Below, piece after piece: positions 47,283 through 60,744 of a stretch of 64,000 nucleotides of DNA (positions are counted from its first letter, which is position 1; every line of letters starts with the position of its first letter). Below the pieces are notes generated by a model. The model was not told the origin of the DNA. It saw nothing but the letters and a program-made list of their open reading frames with translations, and did not search any database. The position numbers and the translations under genes were made by a program. Location: NCBI GenBank assembly GCA_029448655.1, contig JACCLO010000008.1, positions 2,976,001-3,040,000 of the forward strand. The letters run 5' to 3'. Source of the DNA: Wolfiporia cocos. Taxonomy: Eukaryota > Basidiomycota > Agaricomycetes > Polyporales > Phaeolaceae.

Positions 47283-48959
47283 ATGCCTCTGTCGTTCTAC
47301 GAGCTTCAGCTCATCTGCCTCATCGCCTTCTGCCTCTTCTTCCTGCTCGTCGAGCGGCAACTATCGAGAGGGAGACAGTCAAATGTTAAGGCACCGCAGC
47401 ACGGAGAGCGTGATGCCTCTCCCGCCGGCGGCGGCAGCGTATTATCCAAGCTTACGCGGCAGTACTTGACTGTGTACGCCATTGTAATGGGCGAGTCGCA
47501 AAGTTATGCAATGGACTACTTGACCGTACTGGATTAACCGGAGTTCTCGTTCGGCAGGCGCGGATTGGCTGCAGGGTCCGTACATTTATTCCTTATACAG
47601 GGAGGAGTATGCGTTCCCGGAACGCCTGGTTGCCGCATTCTTCGTTACGGGATTCATGTCTGCAGGGGTAACTGCGCCACTTATCGGTGTATGGGCTGAT
47701 CAGCAGTAAGTAATAGCTCTATCGAAATACTGAACAACAGTCCCTGATCATACGCGATAGTGGCCGGCGAAGACTATGCCTCACTTTCTGCATAACATAT
47801 ACACTCGCTTGCGGGTGCATACTCTTCCCGTATTTGCCTGTCCTGTTTGCAGGCCGTGTCATAGGAGGAATCTCCACCTCTATCTTGTATTCGGCCTTTG
47901 AATCGTGGCTGATATCAGCCTCGAACTCGCTTGCCGTCCCGCAACCCGACCTCTCGAGCATCATGGGGCGTGCATCGCTCATAAACGGCTTTGTCGCCGC
48001 AGCGGCAGGCGTAGCTAGTAATCAACTAGTCGAAGTCACCGGGACGTTCGCGTCTCCCTTCATTGCTAGCGGAGCTCTTCTGCTCCTCGCGTGGGTCGTA
48101 ATCAAGGGCTCATGGACGGAAAATTACGGCAGCGGCGGAGGCACCGCTGCCACCACCTCTGACCCGCTGCAACTCCGACGTCTCCTTCAAGCGTGGAGGA
48201 TTGTTCGTGCCGGTTGGTATCTCAGTTGCGATCGTGATGACGCTCAGCTCATGCCGGCTGCTACAACCAGAGCCCTCACTGCTCATAATTGGTCTGACAC
48301 AGACCTGCTTCGAAGGGTCCATGTACCTCTTCGTGTTCAACTGGGTGCCGGCGCTGAAGGAGGCAGCTGGCCCGGGTAGCATCCTCCCTCTAGGCTACAT
48401 CTTCTCCTCATTCATGGTTAGCATGATGGTTGGGTCTCTCTTTTACACATCCATCGTGTCCGTCTTCTCTGCCAGCACCCAAGAGAACATCGAGGGCGGT
48501 GTCTCTACGAGCGACGGCTCTCTGGCATTGCATGCGAAGCTGAGCTCGCTGGTGTGTGCTGTCAGTGCGTTGGCCTTTGCTATCAGCATCAGGAGCCAGG
48601 ACGAGTACACGCGCTTCTGGGCATTCTGCACATTCGAGTCGTGCGTGGGCATGTACTACCCAATACAAGGCATGCTACGCGGGACACTTATCTCAAACGA
48701 GCACCGCGCCACAGTGGGTTCTATTTACATAGATGGACAGTTCAACCGCTGATATCGATGGATGCAACAGCTGTCGTCGCTATTCCGCGTGCCATTGAAT
48801 GTGTTCGTCGTGGTGTCCCTGCTGACAGGTGTCTCGTCGGCGCGATATGCAGTTCTCACAGCGAGCTCCCTCATGCTGGTGCTTTCGTCGCTGATGACAG
48901 GCATCTTCCTTGTCGACCACCCCGAGCGGCCAGTGCAGATAACCCCCCATCCTGCGTAG
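47283..48959 (+). CDS. MFSD5-like major facilitator (molybdate-anion transporter family)
   Basis: A polytopic MFS protein related to the MFSD5 / molybdate-anion transporter family, probably at a cellular membrane; the substrate is inferred from family only. Five exons (47283-47490, 47558-47705, 47761-48212, 48271-48713, 48771-48959) give 479 residues in frame. It opens with a membrane segment (LICLIAFCLFFLLVE). The family hallmark follows as GADWLQGPYIYSLY, then the MFS loop WADQHGRRRLC and the block RVIGGISTSILYSAFESWLI. The second half has GLTQTCFEGSMYLFVFNWVP and several further hydrophobic segments. The first intron uses a GC donor (GCGAGT at 47491), needed to join MG to ADWLQG. The third has the weak donor GTTGGT. 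Confidence 0.88.
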
Positions 48960-50110
48960 ATGTTACAGTGACATATGCATCATCAGTTGGTCGTGCTCCA
49001 CGTCTTCTGATACCACTGCTGCCACGTCACGGTGTGGCAGAATCTAGACCACGGACTCCTGCCCTTGTATTCGTTTCTTGCCTGTCATCATGCCTTGCTT
49101 AGTCATCATGCTTTGCTGTCGGGAGCCTGCGCGTTGAGCTCACCCTCGGAGGTGACTCCATATTCATTGCGACGCTGTCTGCATGGCGTAGGCACTCATG
49201 CGTACCTGTGAAAGTCGGGGTCAGATCATCTGATAGAAATTACTGATATTTGTCCGGAACTGGTCCTTGTGGCGCGATGGACATTGCCACGATGTTGTGT
49301 TCCTCGAGCAGATCTAGTCATCGTAGTCATCGTAAGATGACTTGTACTGCTTCTTCCTATCAGCACCACCATGACATGGATAGCGTGTCTGGCAAGTGCC
49401 AGGCGGCCTGGACTTGACATAGCTCTCAGTTAACCTCAGCTGCTTCTGTTTCTGCGTCGTGATGCACACCGCATTCTAAAGGAGAATTCAAACCTTCAGC
49501 TGCTGGGGGATTCTATATAAGGTAGTGCTTCGAGGAACAGCTTCTGATAGATTGGGCAACATACAGCGTCTAGAATGCACAAACCGGCTATTCGTTCAAC
49601 CAGCCATGGAATTGACGCCAGCTGAACCATAGGAACCACTCGACATAGATCGCGTCAGACCCCACGTACCTCGCGATCGCTGAGATCTGAGAGCTTGACT
49701 GACCTCTTTCGCGGAACTGAGGTTTCAGCGGTTTTATCCGGTGCCATCGCCCACAACTCACTTGAGCAAGACGTGATGATGCGCTTTTAAATTTCCTCGC
49801 TCGATAACTAGATCTACAAATACAACTAGCCTTGTAGCTGGTGACGGAACCTTGGTCATCTTATCCCGATTTCAGTTTCAAATGCTGATTATCAGCTTGT
49901 CTGCTTTCGGGCGCTGCACACCGCGCGCTATATGCGTGCTTCCCATATAATATCACGACGATGTCATGCTGTAACTCATGAGTGCCTGTGGTACCCATTA
50001 AATATCCATAGCAGTCCTAGTACGTACCGGCCCCTGTCACAGCACTAGGCATGTCGTAAAGCTGACTGCAACTGTATTCCACCTGCAGGTGATCTGTTGA
50101 ATAAGCATAT
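48960..50110. other. Intergenic, no recognisable feature
   Basis: About 1.15 kb between the MFSD5-like gene and the single-pass membrane protein gene. No ORF of interest, RNA gene or repeat recognised. Confidence 0.5.
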
Positions 50111-51112
50111 ATGTCAGATAATGCCGCAGTGCCCACGCTCTTTATAGTCGACGATGGAGATACACGACTCAAGTATCAACCACCCGGTGCCTGGGACAAG
50201 TCCGGATGCTCCTACGACAGCCAGATCTTATCTGGCACGTCTACTGCGGGCTCCTCTGTGAGTTTCTCGTTTAACGGTCAGTATCCGCAACTACGCACTG
50301 CAGCACCCATTGATGCATGAGCAGGGACGTTGATCGCTGTGTACGGGATTCTTGGAAAACAACAAAGCGGCGCGGAGTTCACGCTAGATGACGGAGACAC
50401 CGTCCATGTATCTCTCCCACCTCAAGATTCACCCGTAGAACAGCCCTTCTACTGGTCCGACGTATTGCCATTGAAAGAACATACGTTGAACTTGACGGCA
50501 ACCGAAAACGGTAGCTACTTCTGCCTCAGCAAGATACAGTACACGGGATATGCTATTAGCACCAGCTCTTCTGCCAGTGCGACCAGAACGAACGTGGGGA
50601 CACAGGCCTCATTTTATGCCGCTGGCTCAACCTCTTTGCCAAGCACGACCTCTGCTGTGGCGCGCTCCGAGCAGGGCGCACTCAACACAGGCGCCATTGC
50701 CGGCATCACATTTGGATGCACGACGGTGGTGACGATCGTAATACTCACCATTCTCTACGCCTGCGGCTGGAAATTCTGCCTGAGACGGGACAGGCGGCCT
50801 TCGCCCGAGCGGCAGATGAAAGTCGACTTAGACGGTTTGTACCCTCCATGTTGATCATGTCTGTTACTTACTACGGCGGTAGCGGTAGATCCCCCTGAGG
50901 CGCCACTCCCTTACCGGGGCATGGACCTGCTTCAGAAGTTCCTTAGCCAAAACGGAGTGAGGCGTTACAATAACCCACAGACTTCGTCTTCTGGGCCGAC
51001 ATCACAGGGTGCGAGCTCGACGATGTTTACCTCGGTCATCATCATGACCCCACCGACGTCGAATGCATCATCAGGCGACCGTCCTGCCAGACAGACGGCG
51101 AGGCAGCCATGA
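50111..51112 (+). CDS. Single-pass membrane protein, function unknown
   Basis: Three exons (50111-50276, 50325-50834, 50889-51112) join in frame to 299 residues. It has an ectodomain-like N-terminal part (FIVDDGDTRLKYQPPGAW and FTLDDGDTVHVSLPP, beta-rich in appearance), a Ser/Thr-rich stalk, one membrane segment (GAIAGITFGCTTVVTIVILT), a basic stop-transfer stretch (KFCLRRDRRPSPER) and a Ser/Thr-rich cytoplasmic tail. The architecture is common among unassigned basidiomycete surface proteins. There is no obvious cleavable signal peptide at this start, so the membrane segment may act as the anchor or an upstream exon may be missing. I cannot assign a function. Confidence 0.72.
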
Positions 51113-54100
51113 CGCGGTACCTCGCGCCGTGATGTGCTCAGCAGCACATTGGTTGCTTTGCTAATGCAAGTATGAAAAAATGTCGTGGGAGGACTTTATG
51201 GTCAGGCTTTTGTAGGCCGTCTATATAACTACGTAATTATTGGACTCTTGGAACGCTCTGTGTGACTTCAATATTCAAAATCCACCTTTTTAGCGCATAA
51301 ATCAGCTGTGGCTCTTGCCGCTCGCTGGAGAAGCTTCAGCACGCAGCGCAATGGTGCGCGGCCTGCAATGCTAATCCATTCATTTATGTCGATGTCGTAA
51401 GTCGGTCCATCTTGTGCACAGTACCAAGCCTCAGGCCCTATAACGGAGGGCGAGTGGCAGAAAGGGTGCTACTCGTCTGGGTGCTGGACATATAGCCAAG
51501 CTATTTACCCACAATGAAAGCCCCGACCTGACCACTCAAGTAGTCATATCACTTATTCTAAATAGTGATGTGGAAGCGAAATACGACGCATCGCACCGAA
51601 AACCTGAATATAGCACTGATATCCGACACCGCCGCAGATCGCTTTGCTTCGCCTTGACTTTCATTCTATTCTCCACTTATTCTCGTCCCAGTATTGGTAC
51701 ATTTTGACTATACTATAGTATTCCTCACCGACTCTACCAGTGCGCGGATGTTGTGAACTGACGCGACGTAGAACCATTGGCGATCCCACCATCACTTATT
51801 GAGACAGTCAGCATTCACATTGGAATATCGCAATGATCACCTCACATTCCCATCTCATGCTTTATGTGAAGCTTCACGTGAAATATATTCTGTGGAGCCA
51901 TTGCTAGATTTTTAGGGATCCATGATCACAAATATGCATGTTCAAAATGATTGCTTAGAACTTGAATAGTGAGTACTGAGTACTGAGTATTAAGTACTCA
52001 CTTGCTTCAGTTTCTCAGCTTGCTTAAAAGTACACGCCTTAACAGAGCCTGGTGGGCAAATCATTGTTATGCACATACATACAGTCATCTATCGGTCAAT
52101 AAGACAACCAAATATTGTGCTGCCTCGGACTTCATGTAATGTTCATTGTGTGCCAATCGGACTATACCAGGGCATCAGGCACAACTTCCTCTATAATCTG
52201 GCGTTGAAAGTTCCGTTATCAAAGCTCCTCTCCAGCCAGTGGAATTCAAACAATGGTCTAACATCCTTATCAACGAAATATCACTCAATGAGACAGCATC
52301 ACATCACGCCTGATCAGGCCAGATTAGGTATATCTCATCAACCAGTGTTACTACATCTCTTCGTCCTCGTCTCCTCCGAGTCACCATCTTCTTTCTAGCT
52401 CTCATTCGCATCCTCCACATCAACCTTCGGCAATGTCAGATGATTTACAATGGAAGTTCAGCACTTGCATGTGGAAGAGGCTTCAATGACAACTTGCAAA
52501 GCCGGCATCACTTATTTATGAAGGCATGATGTGACGTCCGGCGCCTGATCAGACTGGCCTCTGCAACACCTCCGGTCCTCTTTTTCGAAACTTCGGTGAA
52601 TATAGTGAATCTCACTACAATAACATTATCATATGAAAGCTATCTAACATACCATTTCGGTGACCCCCACCATTAGTATATTGCATCGGCTTTGCGGGAC
52701 CGACCTCTCGAAATGAATTTCATTTGCGAGGGACAGCCGACAATGTTTGGTCTGTCAGAGAAGTAATACTCACAATATCTGCTTTAAACTACAGAGGTAG
52801 CTTCTTATAGTTTATACAATCAAATGTGCAAGAGGTCCGAGGCAAAAATGTGGAAGCAAAGAGCAGAATTCAAAAGACAAGGCTGTTTGTCTCGTTGAGT
52901 GATGGTGTCTCATTGACCGATAGATGGCTGTAGACAGGATCCGCCGCGTAGCGATCTATCCCTGGGCATAGTAACTGGACCGAAACCTGTGTTGGCCGAA
53001 CGTTTGTATCCAACTCCCTCAAAACAGCCCTTGGCATAGGTTCGTCAACTAAGCTCGCATGCTCCATGGCTCACTGCCGTCCGCACAACGTTTCGAGATG
53101 AACAGCCAGACATTTATGTCAAGTTGTGCTTCAAGCTTCATGCAAAGCAGCCGTACAGGCTGCTTTGTTCCACATCATACCTTCCTAATGTAACTTACGG
53201 CGCCGCTGAGGATTCAGACAGTTGTTAGCGCAATGCACAGACTAGATAGGTAGACACAGGAGGCAACTGAACGTGTGCTACTCAGCCAATGACGCGGACG
53301 ACTGACAGTCTGATCATCGACACATCGATGTCCCAATGGCTGTTCGTTGCAGTCGATTGGTCGGGACGTGATATCATGCGATGGCATACGAGAGCACGAA
53401 CAGCAACGCGCAGTTCACGCCGATGCACAGGCTTGACGGTATGTTAGTGACAATGGTTGATATTCAGGAAGAATATCAGCATGCATCTCTAACAGGTAGG
53501 GCCTTTGCGTACATCCATTGATTAGTAGGATAGGTATCGCCAACAATCGGGGCGAGATGAGACCGATCGTCGCAGGGTTGGATCAACGGGCAGATTATGT
53601 CTCATGAAATAAAGATGAGATTGGTCTATCAGGCCTGCCTAAGATGTCCTGAACTTTTCTAGATTGCTTCAGCGTATAGGCCTTGAGTGGCTTCGATGCT
53701 CAGGTTCGCAATTGGTTAGTTGCCGACAGGTCAACCGGTCCCATCTACCTGCTCAATCCTCTTTTGAGAGTCGCACGCGTGAAGTCTGTGACGGAGCGCA
53801 CTGCAATATACAACGCACGGATGGAACCAAACGTTCATCGCGATCACTGCACCCTTACATTGTCAGGTCGCGGGTTCGTAGGCGTCCGTCAAGTGTTGGC
53901 ATAGGCAGCGTCGTGAAATAAACCGGGAATTTGCTTGTGTTATATGGCAAACACATTCAGTAGTGCACTGAAACTCTCCGGGCCAGCGTACTGTAGAGAA
54001 CAGCAAATGTCGGAAAGTTGACCCGCGGGTAGCTGAACCTGTGGGGAACACGTAAGCCGCACAGCTTTAGTCAAAGCAACCAATCGGATTATCCATTTGT

Positions 54101-54241
54101 TGATTACAATCAGCTCATCAAACATCACACGCGCTCGAGCTTCAAATACCGAGTGCCTGATGAATCTCTTGCGCTGACGACGTTCCTGGTCATCCATTCC
54201 CCTCCTTCTTTTTCTTCGTCATTCGCAGCAGTGCTGCCAGC
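51113..54241. other. Long intergenic region without recognised genes
   Basis: About 3.1 kb. Scattered short ORFs show no family I know. One small palindromic element is visible at 51968-52002 (AGTGAGTACT ... AGTACTCACT around short GAGTACT repeats). I see no transposon termini or RNA genes. Confidence 0.5.
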
Positions 54242-56162
54242 ATGTCGCAGGGCGACGCAATTTCATCGGCCGCGCTGAGCGCGTTAATTGCTTCCAAACT
54301 CAATGAGATGTGAGTGCGCAAAGTTTATTTGCCCCTCCCGGCTGGCCTAAGTGATCCTCAGGTGGCTGGCCAATTTCTGTAGCGTCGCTGCGACTAGTAA
54401 GTTAACGACAATTATACGTGTTACCATTTGAATGCTGATAACCGACAGCGCTGCTTGTGTATGATTATTCGTTGACATTCTCTCGTGAAATTCGTTGTAT
54501 CTGGGGCCGCAAGTTTTCCGGGGCTACTGTGCTATACCTGCTGAACCGATATCTCACTCTCATTTACCGGATTTTGATGATCATCGAAATGATTCCGTCC
54601 GCAACGATGCCAGGTGCTCAGGAGGTACTGTTTGTTAACTGTTTGCCTAATCAGATGTTAACCGAGAAGTCACTCTAGATGTCAGTTGTAATGTCTATGA
54701 AGCTGTGCATGTATTCACTTTGCTCTCAGCTGCTCAGGGATCTTGCGAACTACGCAAGTGCTTACGATCGCAACTCAGATCATCATCGCATGTGAGCATT
54801 CTAGAGTGCTGCTCTTCGAATAGCTGTTATTCAGCTCTATTTCTAGTATTCACATCGCTGCGCTTGTACGCTATCTGGTTTAAGGACCTCAAAATCCTGT
54901 TTGCCGTTATGCTTCTAGGATTGGTTCCCGCTGCTGTGAACATTGTGAGGAAAAACCAGTGCTCTTCTGCTACCTGGTGCTAAAGCTTCTCGGGTTCGCA
55001 GTATTACTACACCACAGTGACGTTTATTCCCTCTCCTCCACCATTCATGGGTTGTGCCGATATCGTCAACCTCAGCCCCTCCGCTGGCAACATGTGCGTT
55101 GTCATTTTTTCAGAGGGCTCAGGACGTGCTTACTAACTAGACATAGATGTGAGCGGGTCCTTTCGCGGGTGTCTCTGGTGAACTGAGCTTCTAATGAATA
55201 GTGGCCATCTTCAATTGCGTCTTTGCCATTGCTTCAGACGGCATCGTCCTTGTCTTAACATGGATCAAGACAGCCGAGATAGCTCGGGCTTTCACACGGG
55301 CTGAAAAACCCACAGGGCATCTCGTTACGTTGATTCTTAGGGATGGTATGTCATGCATTCGCAGGTGTTCCTCAGGAATCTCATATTTGATCAGGCACGC
55401 TTTACTTTGTGTGAGTCTTGGCGCGTGATATCGGTTTCAGCCCATCTGAGCCACGAGATCGCAGCACTATGCTTATTTTGAACGTGATCAACCTAGTTGT
55501 CATCGAGTTTCAGGTAGGCTGTTCGCACCACGCCTCGAATGTGCTTGACATCTGGTGACAGGACTTTGGATCGCTGCCCGCACTCACGGAAGTGTACGTT
55601 CAGGCGCTGCATTCGGAAGACGCGTGCTAACCGATTTCTTAGTTTAACCTCGATACTCATCTCGCGGTTCCTTCTTAACTTGCGCGGCGTATACTTGGCT
55701 CAAGGCGAAAGTCGATCCTACGACGAGAGCTCTCTGCAGTCGATCCGGATGTCATCTCTGCAATTTTCCGATGACATCGTAGGGAACCTAGGCGCTCCGT
55801 TGAGTGAGGATGACCACGACGAACAATATGACGAAGCGACCGGAGAGGACGAGGAGAATTCATACATCTCCGATAACCCGTTGATCTTCGGGTTGCACCC
55901 AGAGAGAGATGGGACTAACCCAACAGTTTGGAAGCTAAAAGAGTATGTCCGTTTTACCGGAGATTTGACCTCAATTCTAAAATGCATCCACACAGCTTGT
56001 ATGATAGCGAGGTGTGATATCAGCGACTCTCAGCAGGATGTATCATCCCGGATATATCCAATACACGAATACCCAACACGCCAACCAACAGCTACATTTA
56101 TTCATCACTTATGGATATTCACGCGTCGACAAGAAAACGGGCCTACGCAGACGGCAGCATAA
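54242..56162 (+). CDS. DUF6533-type 7-TM protein (copy 1)
   Basis: A multi-spanning membrane protein of the DUF6533 type, a large mushroom-expanded family of unknown function with receptor-like topology. Early exons are clear: 54242-54309, 54362-54396, 54449-54613, 54679-54753, 54847-54944, 55002-55093. They give the DUF6533 core (NFCSVAATTLLVYDYSLTF, LLNRYLTLIY) and LFTSLRLYAIWFKD. The fourth intron appears to use a GC donor (GCAAGT at 54754). Later pieces are IFNCVFAIASDGIVLVLTW, TLILRDGTLYFV and the family C-terminal block LTSILISRFLLNLRGVYLAQ, then an acidic tail. One junction, between 55093 and 55202, I could not resolve in frame, so an exon or a lesion may be missed there. The stop at 56162 is the end of the open frame and is less certain. 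Confidence 0.78.
54754..54846 (+). other. Probable GC-AG intron in DUF6533 copy 1
   Basis: The donor is GCAAGT and the acceptor CTAG. This is the only splice I found that keeps the phase and leads into FTSLRLYAIW. Confidence 0.6.
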
Positions 56163-56284
56163 CGCCGTCCGTCAGTCTGTAAATACATATGGGGCTTGAT
56201 GCCGATCTCTCCGAAAAACGGGAACTTGCGCGGCTATATGGTGTTTCATGCAACGTGTGGTGCTGAAACACATTCCAGGAATGT

Positions 56285-58388
56285 CTATGATTCTCCGGGC
56301 AGCGCTTCGCAGAGACGCATCACCGCGTTCCATCTGTCGTCTTCTACCCAGCCAATCGTCTTGTCTTCCTTCAGCGCCAATACCTCGCGCAGCCCTCTCT
56401 GATTCCCATTGGCTTCTACATACTTGATCTCGACATCGATGGTGTCCAACCACTGGCGTGCTATGTCGGCTTGATCAGGCTCGAGGATCGGGAGCCTCAG
56501 GGCCCAGAATGCGCGGTCAGTTGCATGGGTGACATATCCTGGGAGGTATCAGCATCAATAGGGCAACGACTTTAGTGAAATGGTGCAATTCACTCACCAA
56601 GGGGCCGAACCTGCTCAGGGGTCCAACGAATTTGATATCTGACTACCGGGAAGTCCGCTGCTAGCAGGTCCCTCGCTAGGATCCTAACGGGGAGGTACAC
56701 CTGGCCATCGCTCACAATCTCCCCGAGCAGCTTCATCACTTCTTCGTCAGACGCGCCGTCAGGAAGCGTCCGGTAGTGCTTCAGCATCTTCTTCACGATG
56801 TCTGTCTGGTAATACCGCTCCATATTCTGCTCAATGTCGCGCATGCTATGCACGGGGTGCGCGATGGCGTAGAGGTACCATTCCTCCGAAAGCTCGCCGA
56901 CGACGATGCTTCGCACGCCCTTGGCCTTGAGGCTGCGTGCGAAGTCACCACCGCGTTGCCAGGCCATGGGATCGGGAGACGCAGCAAGCCATGAGTCATC
57001 CAAGCATCCGCGGAACGTCCCATACTCGACACCGACTGCGTCCGTCTCGATGGCGTGCGTAAGCTGAGATGACGAAATTTTCGTGGGGTCTCGAAGGGTG
57101 GCTAGGACATCAGGCGAGTCCGGATTCAACTGGAGAGCACGGCATAGAGCATGGAATTGTGGACGCAGCTCTGCTGGCGTCTTAGGGGTTGCCCTTGACG
57201 GTAAAAGTTGAATCAGCGTGCGCAACACCAGATACATACGTTATTCCTCACACTATGGAATTGGATTGAAGGATGGCGGTCTGGAAAGGAGCCTGCTCCC
57301 CCGAGGATAAACGCGAAACATGGTGCAGGATCTGGTGGACCGAATGTGCACCTATCGTCCAGATGTTTCGGATTGCGCTCTTCATACTTCAAATGATGAT
57401 GATTGCTCACCCGCAGAGAGACCAGTCAATGTTACATTATTGGGGTCGCCTATGGTTTTGATTTGCATTGCTATCATGGTATATTGTACTCAGACTCACC
57501 GCCGAATGCTTTGATGTTGTCATATATCCACAGCAGGGCAAGCCACTGGTCCTTGAAACCAAAGTTTCCGTTGACTTTCGGTTCGTCGCAAGCAAGATAA
57601 CCGAACACCGAAAGTCGATATCCAATGTTTACCCACACTTCCGAACGCTCCGCGGACACATACTGCGCTTGCCCGCTCAGCCCATGCGGCGATCCGAATT
57701 GCAGAAATCTGAAGATCTCGGTTGATCGTCATGTCACTCGATCTGGATAACATTAAACACTTGCCCGCCATGAATATAAATCTTTACCGGGAAGCCGGTC
57801 TGCGGTGGAGCTTGCGGCGGGCATACTATGTTGACGAACAACCTATATCGTTATGATTCATGGATCTGCGACATCTCATCGCGGAGATCGGTACTGACGG
57901 ATTCTCGGTCGGCTTGCCTAGACCCACCTTATCCTCGAACAGTCCTACGTTCCTATGTCAATGCTGTCTAGGATGATCACCTAAAGTGACATGGTACCGA
58001 GCGACTGGCCATCGTTCGTAGGTTGCGCACAGTCTAAATCGAAATCAGACGTTCGATTCTGGCCTCTCTCTTTGACACTCACAACTGCTCTCTGATATGT
58101 ATTCCTTATCTTCGTAGCAGAAATCAGGCGGCAATGGTTCAGGATCCTGAAACCTTCCGGGAGGTAAAGCATATGGGAGCTCTGCATCCAATTCGTTCGA
58201 TCAATTGCAAATGTGTGGGTGACCCCTCAGTACTCAATGCAAGCAGATAACTCCGCGTGAAATGACACACCAAGAAACGCAGCAGCGCCGTTTGCGGTGC
58301 GCCTACCCCTCACTGGGCCATACTGTGTCTTCACAACAACGCGCTCGGAAGATGCAGCCAGCTCTTGATGCAGATGTACTTGAGACAT
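56285..58388 (-). CDS. Carboxylesterase (type B, alpha/beta hydrolase)
   Basis: A type B carboxylesterase/lipase-family hydrolase of carboxylic esters. Ten exons (58388-58271, 58181-58083, 58033-57998, 57944-57899, 57842-57765, 57708-57500, 57449-57411, 57351-57254, 57180-56598, 56538-56285) join in frame to 519 residues. Blocks in order: VKTQYGPVRGRRTANG, ELPYALPPGRF, the oxyanion region VKIYIHGG, VWVNIGYRLSVFGYL, and the nucleophile elbow GLSAGAH with the catalytic Ser (Leu replaces the usual Glu before Ser). The acid/His candidates are in the long exon 9. No signal peptide is evident, so it may be intracellular. The 57709-57764 intron has a GC donor (GCAAGT). An in-frame upstream ATG at 58421 is an alternative start. 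It converges on DUF6533 copy 1, with 122 bp between stops. Confidence 0.9.
57709..57764 (-). other. GC-AG intron in the carboxylesterase gene
   Basis: Reading the minus strand, the donor is GCAAGT after ATT CAT GGC GG and the acceptor is TTCAG. Splicing joins the oxyanion IHGG to FLQFGSPHG in frame. Confidence 0.82.
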
Positions 58389-60660
58389 GCTACTGCTTAC
58401 GCTACGTGTTAAGTGCGACACTTGTAGAGGATCCGGACGCGTCCTCGAAACGACAGCGAGAGTGAGGGGAGCACTACCACGCCTGCGGAAACCCGCGCAG
58501 TATAAGGCCTCTCATCGCGGAAGTGATAGGTCCCACCGGCGTTCCGAGTAAGGTCCCTGTTCCGTCGCATGATAGCATCGCGGCGAGGGGCACACCTTCG
58601 CGGAATGTGGGCATGTGACACGCATGTCGGGCCGATTCTGGTGAAGGAGTATTGAAGCAGCCACTGAAGTACAGATCTAGAAGGAGTCGGACTCTACCAT
58701 AGCGAAGCCGGGCAAGCACATTGTGGGGAGCGGCAACGTCTTGCGAGCTGGTGATTGTCCACGTGATCCGGCGCTTCGAGCATTTAGTGACCCATGAGAC
58801 ACCCCCACGCCAACACGTTTTCCGGCTTTAAATTACACCAACAGCTAGCATCGGACATAATAGAGTAAATTTATAGGGCACATGCATATCTGTGCAACGT
58901 TCAGACAGATTTTCCTGAAACCCATTTATCATTGAGATATTGCCGAATTACTCACTAATTTTGAGTTTTCTCATCGAACAAGACTAATATTTTCTGGCCG
59001 TTGCACACCCACGCATGTGAAGTACAATTTATGTCTGCGATGGTATACACGAAAATACGATTGGGAGGCGGAAAACGTGTTGCGCTGGCGCCCGCTGTGA
59101 CTGCCGTTTAGCAGCGCGTTTAACTGGTGCGCCCTGCTCCGTCTCGCATTTGATATACGTTCTCATCGTGTTTTGCACGACTACCCCTGTACTGAGCCTG
59201 CTGCTGCGGTATACAATCGTATATTGTAAAAGAGCAAGAGCGTCTAACTGCAGCCATAAGCGCGTCTAACCAGCCACAAACGTGTTGAGGACCAGGGGCC
59301 TAATTAGATACCGGTGACAATCGCTGTGATTGGAGATGGTTTAACGCTATATCTAGTATCAGTAGTACATCTGAAATGCTTGTTATCACTCCATAATATG
59401 TTCCCAGTAAGTATACATAGATTCGACCAGTGCGTCATCAGAGGAGGCTCATTTGGCGGGTGGGAAAGTTGCGTCACGCAGGTCTTGCAGATTCTCGATC
59501 AAGCGCGTGCGATAGCCTTGATGCATAATGCTTGGAAGCTTGATGTCCCAGAACTCTATCACGCGCTGTCGTGAGACCCGATAACGATGTTCACCCGTAA
59601 TGCAATGCAGTTGGCATTTACAGGTCTCAGTACTTAAGCTATTACAGCGCATGGTCGTGACGTGCTCGTGACAAACTCTGTCCTTGCTCTGTCCTTGCTC
59701 TTATCCACAGACATGCCGCTAGTTAGTTAACCAGTGCATATTGTGCTTGGTAACACAGATGCTATGCTAAAAGTGCTCAGCCGACACACAGCTGATAAAT
59801 GTAGTGTAGGGCAGTGTGGTATCGCCTGGGAGAGGGGCAAGGCCAGAGCCGTGTTAAGGCAACAAGCTTGAGACGCTGCGGCAAGGCCATCGAAAATCAC
59901 AGTTAGGATCATTCATGAAAGCGCTTCTCAGTAGCTTCCGAGGGGAATAGTTGGACTGGGACAAGTCTTGTTTATGTAACAATTCGTACAAGACCTCTGT
60001 AGCTTTTCAGAGCTCCTATGCTTCACATCACTCCACTTCAACGAAAGGCCGAGAAAAAAGGCTCAGCCTTTGCTCAAGGGCTGATTAGAATAGACTCCGG
60101 ATTCCAACATGCTTGACTCAAGCAATGAGCACGCTGATCAACCAATCGCATCAGCTCACCTAGCAGCATCTACTAGTAGGACCTCAGGTCTCAGGCCTCA
60201 TCGCCAGCACAGGATCGCATCTCTAATGGTTCAACTGGGCGACCATTAGACCTTCCATGCTGATGCGAGTGATGCTCCACTTCCGCACACTGAATGCACC
60301 GGCGGTGGAAGATTAGTGTCTCTTCTAGGTGCCCCATTTTAATGTGGTATGGGCGCCATCAAAGGGGCTCTGCCGACCTTGTTATTGTACTGATCTGGAT
60401 GCGACGAGGGGCTTCGTATTATCCGCTTCACATAGCTGCCGAGATGGCAAACCAATAAATACTGCTATGCTCAGGCTGTATCCGGAGCCTGTCGCCCCGT
60501 GGAAATATCTGCACCAGCGTAACCCTACAGCTCATAAGTGAAATTAGAGTTGTTTGAATCAAGACTGAGTAACATGGAGTAAGTCCTTCAATACTTCTGT
60601 ACTCTATTACTGCATGTCGCACTCATATATGATAAGAATAAATCGCCACTTCCATTTTCT
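58389..60660. other. Intergenic, no recognisable gene
   Basis: About 2.3 kb upstream of the esterase and of DUF6533 copy 2. Short ORFs, including one at 59314-59574, have no recognised similarity. I see no repeats with clear boundaries. Confidence 0.5.
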
Positions 60661-60744
60661 AGCCATAACAAGTGGGTGTCAATAACCGTCTCATTATGCT
60701 GATCAACTAACGCTTACTGCGACAATTGATCGCTGCGACACCGT

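Noticed and set aside
48201..48752. A separate transporter gene starting at 48201
   Set aside because: It is exon 4 of the MFSD5-like gene plus intron sequence; splicing at 48213-48270 joins it in frame with the upstream exons.
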